From an uncultured Eubacteriales bacterium (GTDB lineage Bacteria; Bacillota; Clostridia; Peptostreptococcales; Anaerovoracaceae): DNA of 64,000 nt. How positions within the stretch are numbered: the stretch's first letter is position 1; every line of letters starts with the position of its first letter. Below the pieces are notes generated by a model, which searched no databases, was not told the DNA's origin, and was given only the letters and a program-made list of their open reading frames with translations. Both the position numbers and the translations under genes were made by a program. Shown one piece after another: positions 59,199-64,000 of the stretch. The stretch is from positions 62,001-126,000 of the forward strand of contig UQNJ01000001.1 of the NCBI GenBank assembly GCA_900542295.1, written 5' to 3'.

Positions 59199-60512
59199 CT
59201 ATACCTCCATACCTGTAAGATCATAATCGAATGCATCCTGTATCAGAACTTTAACTATATCCCCCGGTTTGATTTCTCTCTCCGATGTAAATATAACTGA
59301 ATTATCTATTTCCGGAGCATCATATATGGTTCTTCCTATATAACTTCCATCCTCGTCTTGTTCTTCCGTTATAACATCAAGAACTTTACCTATTTTCTCT
59401 CTGTTCAATTCAAGAGAAATATCAAGTTGACGCCTCATTATAGCATCAAGACGCTGTTGTTTTATTTCTTCTGAAATCTGATCTTCCATTTCCCCGGCAG
59501 GCGTATTTTCCTCCTGAGAATAAGCAAATACCCCAAGCCTTGCGAATCTCATCTCTTCAACAAATGACAACATTTTATCGAAATCTTCCTCTGTTTCGCC
59601 CGGAAATCCTGTGATGAGAGTAGTTCTTATATGTATATCCGGAATTGCAGTTTTAAGCTTTAATATGGTATTTCTTATGGATTTCTCGGTGGAACGCCTT
59701 CTCATCGCCTTTAAAACGCTGTCACTGGAATGTTGTATCGGAATATCTATATAATTACATATCTTAGGTTCCGCTTTCATTACTTCTATAAGCTCGTCTG
59801 TTATCCTATCCTCATAACAGTACATCAGCCTAATCCACCTAATTCCGTCAATCCTGCAAAGTTCTCTTAAAAGTTCAGGCAGCACCTGCTTATTGTAAAG
59901 ATCCACTCCGTAAAGTGTAACATCCTGCGCTATAAGAATAAGTTCCTTGCAGCCCTTTTGTGCAAGCCACTTAGCTTCTCTTATAACTTCCTCTTTAGCT
60001 TTGCTTCTGAACGGCCCTCTTATGGAAGGTATCACGCAATATGCACAACGGTTGTTACAGCCTTCTGCAATCTTCAACGTTGAGGTGTACGGGTTTTCGT
60101 CAAGTAGTCTCGGCATTGTCACTAGCTTATCACATGCTTGTCCGCTCACCCAATTGTGTCGCTGCCCGTCGCCGAGAGAATTCAAAATCTCAGGAAGCTT
60201 TTCATATTCGTTTACTCCTATAAACCCATCTACTTCCGGCATTTCCTCGAACAAATCATCTGCGTAACGCTCGGAAAGGCATCCTGATACTAACAGCTTC
60301 TTATTCGCCATCTTATATTCTGCGAGCTCAAAGATTTTAGAAATCGACTCTTTTTTCGCATCATTTATAAATCCGCATGTATTCACTATTAAAACATCTG
60401 CGTTTTCAGGCGTTTTTGTTATTTCAAAACCTGATTCTGCCATAATTCCTTTGGCTGCCTGAGTATCATTAAAGTTCTTAGGACAACCTAAAGTTTCCAT
60501 ATATATCTTCAT
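59199..60512 (-). CDS. rimO: Ribosomal protein uS12 methylthiotransferase
   Basis: 437 residues. The N-terminal UPF0004 domain has cluster cysteines in ETLGCPKNFND, VNTCGF and VSGCLSER. The radical SAM core has CNNRCAYC and IRGPFRSK, DITLYG-like loops and IQHSSDSVLKAMRR. A C-terminal TRAM domain follows. LGCPKN at the start and the SDSVL sequence distinguish RimO from MiaB. It methylthiolates an aspartate of S12 with two 4Fe-4S clusters. The stop lies one base after ftsK's 3' end boundary, so the two genes are coupled. Confidence 0.94.
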   Translation of the reverse strand: MKIYMETLGCPKNFNDTQAAKGIMAESGFEITKTPENADVLIVNTCGFINDAKKESISKIFELAEYKMANKKLLVSGCLSERYADDLFEEMPEVDGFIGVNEYEKLPEILNSLGDGQRHNWVSGQACDKLVTMPRLLDENPYTSTLKIAEGCNNRCAYCVIPSIRGPFRSKAKEEVIREAKWLAQKGCKELILIAQDVTLYGVDLYNKQVLPELLRELCRIDGIRWIRLMYCYEDRITDELIEVMKAEPKICNYIDIPIQHSSDSVLKAMRRRSTEKSIRNTILKLKTAIPDIHIRTTLITGFPGETEEDFDKMLSFVEEMRFARLGVFAYSQEENTPAGEMEDQISEEIKQQRLDAIMRRQLDISLELNREKIGKVLDVITEEQDEDGSYIGRTIYDAPEIDNSVIFTSEREIKPGDIVKVLIQDAFDYDLTGMEV

Positions 60513-63230
60513 TTACAGCTCCTCTGTATCTTCTTTCATCTGATGAAGTTCCTGCTCTGTTATAAGCACTTGTCTCGGTCTGCTTCCGTCCTGAGGTCCT
60601 ACTATGCTTCTCGCCTCCATCATATCCATTATGCGTGCTGCCCTGTTATAACCTATCCTGAATCTTCTTTGCAGCATGGAAACAGAAGCTTGTCCGCTTT
60701 TTACAACAAGTTCTACAGCATCGCTCAGCAATTCGTCTCCTTCATCTTCAGAATTATCGGGATCGCTTTTTTCTATTCGAGTCAGTATATCGCTGTTATA
60801 ATCTACGCTTTCAACCTGACTTTTAACAAAATCTATTACCTTGTTTACCTCGCTGTCTGAAATAAAAGCACCCTGTATCCTCACAGGCTTTCCCATTCCC
60901 ATAGGATTAAACAGCATATCGCCTTTTCCTACAAGTTTTTCAGCACCCTGCATGTCCAGGATGGTTCTCGAATCAACCTGCGACGAAACTGCAAAAGCTA
61001 TTCGGGAAGGAATATTGGCTTTGATAACTCCTGTTATAACATCTACTGACGGTCTTTGAGTTGCTACTATAAGATGCATTCCAGCAGCTCTTGCCATCTG
61101 CGCCAGCCTGCATATAGACTCCTCAATCTGTGACGGTGCTGCCATCATCAAATCAGCAAGTTCGTCTATTATTATCACAACCTGAGGCATTGCCTTTTCG
61201 TCTTCACCGTTGGCTCTTACATATTCATTGTATGCTTCTAAATCTCTTACTCCTTCTTCGGCAAATTTCTTATATCTGTCCGTCATTTCTGAAACTGCCC
61301 AATTGAGAGCCGCAGCCGCCTTTCCCGGGTCAGTTACAACCGGAATCATAAGATGCGGGATTCCGTTATAATTGCCAAGTTCCACTACCTTCGGATCTAC
61401 CAGTATAAGCTTTACCTCGTCAGGTGTTGCCTTATAAAGAAGGCTGGTTATAATTCCGTTTATACATACGGATTTTCCCGAACCGGTAGAACCTGCAATC
61501 AGAAGATGAGGCATTGCTTTCAAGTCGGCAACTATAGCTTTTCCACTTATATCTTTTCCGACAGCAAAAGTAATCTTGGACTTGCTGTTTTTAAATTCCT
61601 GAGAATCTATTATTTCTCTTATACGTACCATTGTTACAGCATCGTTTTCGACTTCGATTCCGACTGCTGCTTTTCCGGGAATAGGAGCTTCTATTCGTAT
61701 ACTTCTTGCTTCAAGATTTAGCGCAATATCGTCTGATAGTCTTACTATGCTGTTTACTTTTACCCCTACCGCCGGCTGAATTTCATATCTTGTAACTGTA
61801 GGTCCCTGAGTTACCTGCACCACTTTCGCATCTACATGAAAATTACGCAGGGTTTCTTCAAGCTTCTGAGCTTTTTCTGTTAAAAGTCTTCCGTTGGTTT
61901 TAGAGCCGACTGCAACTTTTTCAAGCAGGTTTACCGGAGGTTTTTTATATTTCTTAATTTTTGAGTTGTTGATTTCATCTTTTGAAAGCATAGCTTCACG
62001 AGCTTCTCTGTTTGAAAGTTTCTTGTTGTCCGTGATTCCTGTTTCGGTGGTCCTGTCAATATGAACAAAAGCATTTTCTTCCTGGCCATATGTGTCTGAC
62101 TCTGCTTTCACAACTTCGTTATGCGGTATATTCCCCGGAGACAAACCAAAGCTTGCCGCCTCATTGGATGTATGTATGCCGTTTATTCCGTATCCTGTGC
62201 CATAATCGGCAGCCTCTTCAAGACCAAAACTTCCCGTAACATTTTCTCTGTTAAACAAAGTATCGTCTTTCATATACCTCAGCACGCTGTTCTTTTCAAT
62301 AACCGGCTTTGGTGGCTTGCTCCTGAATGAAAGAAACGGTCTTTTTCTTGTGCTGTCGCCATTTGCTGTAATATCTGCACTGTAATTATTGGCATTTCCA
62401 TCTATAATCTTGATTTCTTCTTTCTGTTCAGAAATCACAGAACCGCGTTCAGCAGGCCTTCTTCCCATGTCTCTCACGGAAACTTGATGCCCCTCTTCTA
62501 TTACACTTTCTTCAACATCGAGATAAGCATGTTCCTTGGCAAGTTTTCTTTCTTCTACTTTGTTTCCTACCTTTGTTATAAATCTGGAAACAGGTGTATT
62601 GATGACAAGCAGCAAACATACTGCCGTAACTACCAGTGAAAAAATCCAGCATCCAGCCATGCCCAGCCATTTTATCAGCCATGACGCTAATATCATGCCG
62701 AATAAACCGCCGCTTTTAAGTGTAATACCGTCAACATAAAATTCCTTTATATTAACAGTATTTATTTTTGGTACAGCTGCATCCTCTATAAATGTTGCTG
62801 AATTCATGGTGGAAAGCATCAGAAGTATTACCATTAGCAACAAAATTGATTTGACCGATATAGATATTGTTTTTCTTGTAAAAAGCAGTATTCCGAATAT
62901 TATGAGATAGAATGGCAGAATATATGCCATAAAGCCAAACAGACCCTTCAGGCAGTCTCCTATCATTTCTCCCAGCTTCCCTGCACCCTCTGTGAATGTT
63001 GCCACTATCAAAAATACGCCGATTGCAATTGCAATTATCGACCATATTTCGTCTATTACACGCCTGTCTGCCATTCTTTCAGACTGAATTTTCTGCGCCT
63101 TTTCTCTGGCCTTAGAACCGGCTTTTGTTGAATTTTTTCGACCGGAAGAACTCTTGCCTGAATTGCTTCCGCCGGACGCTTTATTTTTTGAACCGGGAGG
63201 GCGACCCGGTCCTCGTTTCTTTTCAGTCAT
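60513..63230 (-). CDS. ftsK: DNA translocase FtsK/SpoIIIE
   Basis: 905 residues. A basic, disordered N-terminus (KKRGPGRPPGSKNKAS, AT-hook-like) leads to four to five membrane helices (residues about 65-215), a linker, and the motor domain with Walker A AGSTGSGKSVC, ILVDPKVVELG, Walker B VIIIDELADLMM and TQRPSVDVITG. A C-terminal gamma winged helix (SMLQRRFRIGYNRAARIMD) reads KOPS/SRS signals. It clears chromosomes from the septum and, in sporulation, pumps DNA into the forespore. The GRPPGS element near the N-terminus is not typical of SpoIIIE. Confidence 0.95.
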   Translation of the reverse strand: MTEKKRGPGRPPGSKNKASGGSNSGKSSSGRKNSTKAGSKAREKAQKIQSERMADRRVIDEIWSIIAIAIGVFLIVATFTEGAGKLGEMIGDCLKGLFGFMAYILPFYLIIFGILLFTRKTISISVKSILLLMVILLMLSTMNSATFIEDAAVPKINTVNIKEFYVDGITLKSGGLFGMILASWLIKWLGMAGCWIFSLVVTAVCLLLVINTPVSRFITKVGNKVEERKLAKEHAYLDVEESVIEEGHQVSVRDMGRRPAERGSVISEQKEEIKIIDGNANNYSADITANGDSTRKRPFLSFRSKPPKPVIEKNSVLRYMKDDTLFNRENVTGSFGLEEAADYGTGYGINGIHTSNEAASFGLSPGNIPHNEVVKAESDTYGQEENAFVHIDRTTETGITDNKKLSNREAREAMLSKDEINNSKIKKYKKPPVNLLEKVAVGSKTNGRLLTEKAQKLEETLRNFHVDAKVVQVTQGPTVTRYEIQPAVGVKVNSIVRLSDDIALNLEARSIRIEAPIPGKAAVGIEVENDAVTMVRIREIIDSQEFKNSKSKITFAVGKDISGKAIVADLKAMPHLLIAGSTGSGKSVCINGIITSLLYKATPDEVKLILVDPKVVELGNYNGIPHLMIPVVTDPGKAAAALNWAVSEMTDRYKKFAEEGVRDLEAYNEYVRANGEDEKAMPQVVIIIDELADLMMAAPSQIEESICRLAQMARAAGMHLIVATQRPSVDVITGVIKANIPSRIAFAVSSQVDSRTILDMQGAEKLVGKGDMLFNPMGMGKPVRIQGAFISDSEVNKVIDFVKSQVESVDYNSDILTRIEKSDPDNSEDEGDELLSDAVELVVKSGQASVSMLQRRFRIGYNRAARIMDMMEARSIVGPQDGSRPRQVLITEQELHQMKEDTEEL

Positions 63231-63268
63231 CCTTAAATCCTTTCCGTATCAAAAATCACCTGTGAAAT

Positions 63269-64000
63269 TTATGCAAAGAAAAGTCCGTATCCTATAACTA
63301 TCGCTCCTAAAATCCATACATAATATGAAAAATAACTCAATTTTTTGCCTGAAACTATTTTTATCATTGTTTTTATGGCAATAAGTCCTGATATTGCAGC
63401 TACCGCCATTCCCACAATTATAGGCCCTACATCAGTCATCTGAATTCCGCTTTCGATGGCCGCAGGTGCTTCCAATATCGCAGAGCCTAAAATTGAAGGT
63501 ATGGAAATCAAAAATACGAACTTAACCGCAAAAGCTTTGTCTAAATTGCACAGAAGGCTTCCAAACAGTGTCGAACCGGATCTCGATATTCCGGGGCAAA
63601 TTGCAATACCTTGTATTGTTCCTACAAAAAGGGCATTTCTGTAATTCATCTGACTTATGCCTCTGTTGGAGCGGCCGGTTTTTTCTGCAACTACTAACAG
63701 AATACCGGTTATTATGAGTCCTATTCCTATAGGCACTACCGAATTATACAGACTGTCAAAGAAATCATTAAACAAAAGTCCTATGATTCCTGTTGGAATT
63801 GTTGCAACTATTATCATAACTCCAAGCTTTCTGACTGGTCTTTCTTCTAATCTGAGTCCTTTTCCGGTAACTAAATCTTTAATAGTTATTATCAGCTCTT
63901 TTATCAGTTCCCATATATCTTTCCAATATACGATAAATACCGAAACCAAAGTTCCGACATGCAGCAGAACGGCAAACAGCAGCACATTGTCTTCTTTTAT
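63269..64000 (-). CDS. uppP: Undecaprenyl-diphosphatase (start outside window)
   Basis: The frame is open through the right edge, giving 243 residues of a protein of about 270-290; the N-terminal glutamate motif lies outside. Visible are FAVLLHVGTLVSVF, GTIQGIAICPGISRSGSTL with the conserved PGISRSG phosphatase motif, and about seven membrane helices. It recycles undecaprenyl diphosphate to the monophosphate carrier for cell-wall synthesis, and overproduction gives bacitracin resistance. The last helix ends at the C-terminus GLFFA. It lies 38 bases upstream of ftsK on the same strand. Confidence 0.94.
   Translation of the reverse strand: MKEDNVLLFAVLLHVGTLVSVFIVYWKDIWELIKELIITIKDLVTGKGLRLEERPVRKLGVMIIVATIPTGIIGLLFNDFFDSLYNSVVPIGIGLIITGILLVVAEKTGRSNRGISQMNYRNALFVGTIQGIAICPGISRSGSTLFGSLLCNLDKAFAVKFVFLISIPSILGSAILEAPAAIESGIQMTDVGPIIVGMAVAAISGLIAIKTMIKIVSGKKLSYFSYYVWILGAIVIGYGLFFA

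Noticed and set aside
1..64000. CRISPR arrays, insertion sequences, prophage or tRNA/rRNA genes
   Set aside because: No regularly spaced repeats, transposase reading frames, phage structural genes or cloverleaf sequences were seen by eye. A tRNA scan would be needed to exclude tRNAs formally.

Overview
This window comes from a low-GC, endospore-forming Firmicute, most likely an anaerobic member of the Clostridia. The evidence is a complete spoIIIA operon, spo0A, spoIVB, a Spo0A/SpoIVB neighbour resembling BofC, frequent ATA isoleucine codons, strong AGGAGG ribosome sites, consensus sigma-A promoters and Firmicute-style LexA boxes. I cannot name the genus. No rRNA, tRNA, CRISPR array, insertion sequence or prophage was recognised, and no gene-free stretch exceeds 300 bases. 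The longest spacers are 38675-38898, 39112-39347 and 55908-56145, each about 225-240 bases and each described below.

Left part, plus strand (1-37432). (1) A branched-chain amino-acid operon: ilvA (cut by the window edge), leuB, a DUF815 AAA ATPase, ilvB, ilvN, ilvC, ilvD and ilvE, closed by a strong terminator. (2) spoIIIAA-AH behind a sigma-E-like promoter; AF and AG are unusually short. (3) An Mrp-type cation/proton antiporter operon (mrpE, F, G, a DUF4040 piece of MrpA, B, C and three NuoL/M/N-like channel subunits) behind a perfect sigma-A promoter. (4) asp23, nusB, a TsaD-like paralogue, xseA, xseB, ispA, dxs and tlyA, covering stress/envelope, antitermination, DNA repair and isoprenoid synthesis. 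(5) A PLP aminotransferase with codon use unlike its neighbours. (6) mutS, mutL, miaA, a tyrosine recombinase, a methionine-gamma-lyase-family enzyme and a TVP38 membrane protein.

Turning point (37.4-39.3 kb). Plus-strand genes meet minus-strand genes at a hairpin that holds both stop codons. An SGNH hydrolase, a LexA-box-rich LysM (YneA-like) gene, a zinc-ribbon gene and several inverted repeats lie here.

Right part, minus strand (39348-64000, listed left to right, so each operon is transcribed right to left). ruvX, ireB and alaS; a small membrane protein; mnmA, iscU and iscS (Fe-S assembly and tRNA thiolation); a hypothetical exported protein; a DUF896 protein; spo0A, spoIVB and a BofC-like gene (late sporulation signalling); comEA; the DUF2344/radical-SAM/HD operon; a degenerate M23 protein resembling SpoIVFA; obgE, rpmA and rplU with a leader; recA with a LexA operator and tandem promoters; then cinA, pgsA, rimO, ftsK/spoIIIE and uppP, which runs off the right edge.

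Several standard Firmicute gene neighbourhoods have a missing member. hfq is absent after miaA. argR and recN are absent between tlyA and spoIVB. spoIVFB is absent beside the SpoIVFA-like gene. lexA is absent beside the YneA-like gene. The L27 protease gene prp (ysxB) is absent between rplU and rpmA, and L27 correspondingly lacks the N-terminal extension that Prp removes. I did not find a wholly novel multi-gene system. The strongest unusual signals are the reduced SpoIIIAF/SpoIIIAG, the Prp-less L27 with a tailed L21, the multi-operator SOS promoter of the LysM gene, and the DUF815 ATPase inside the ilv operon.
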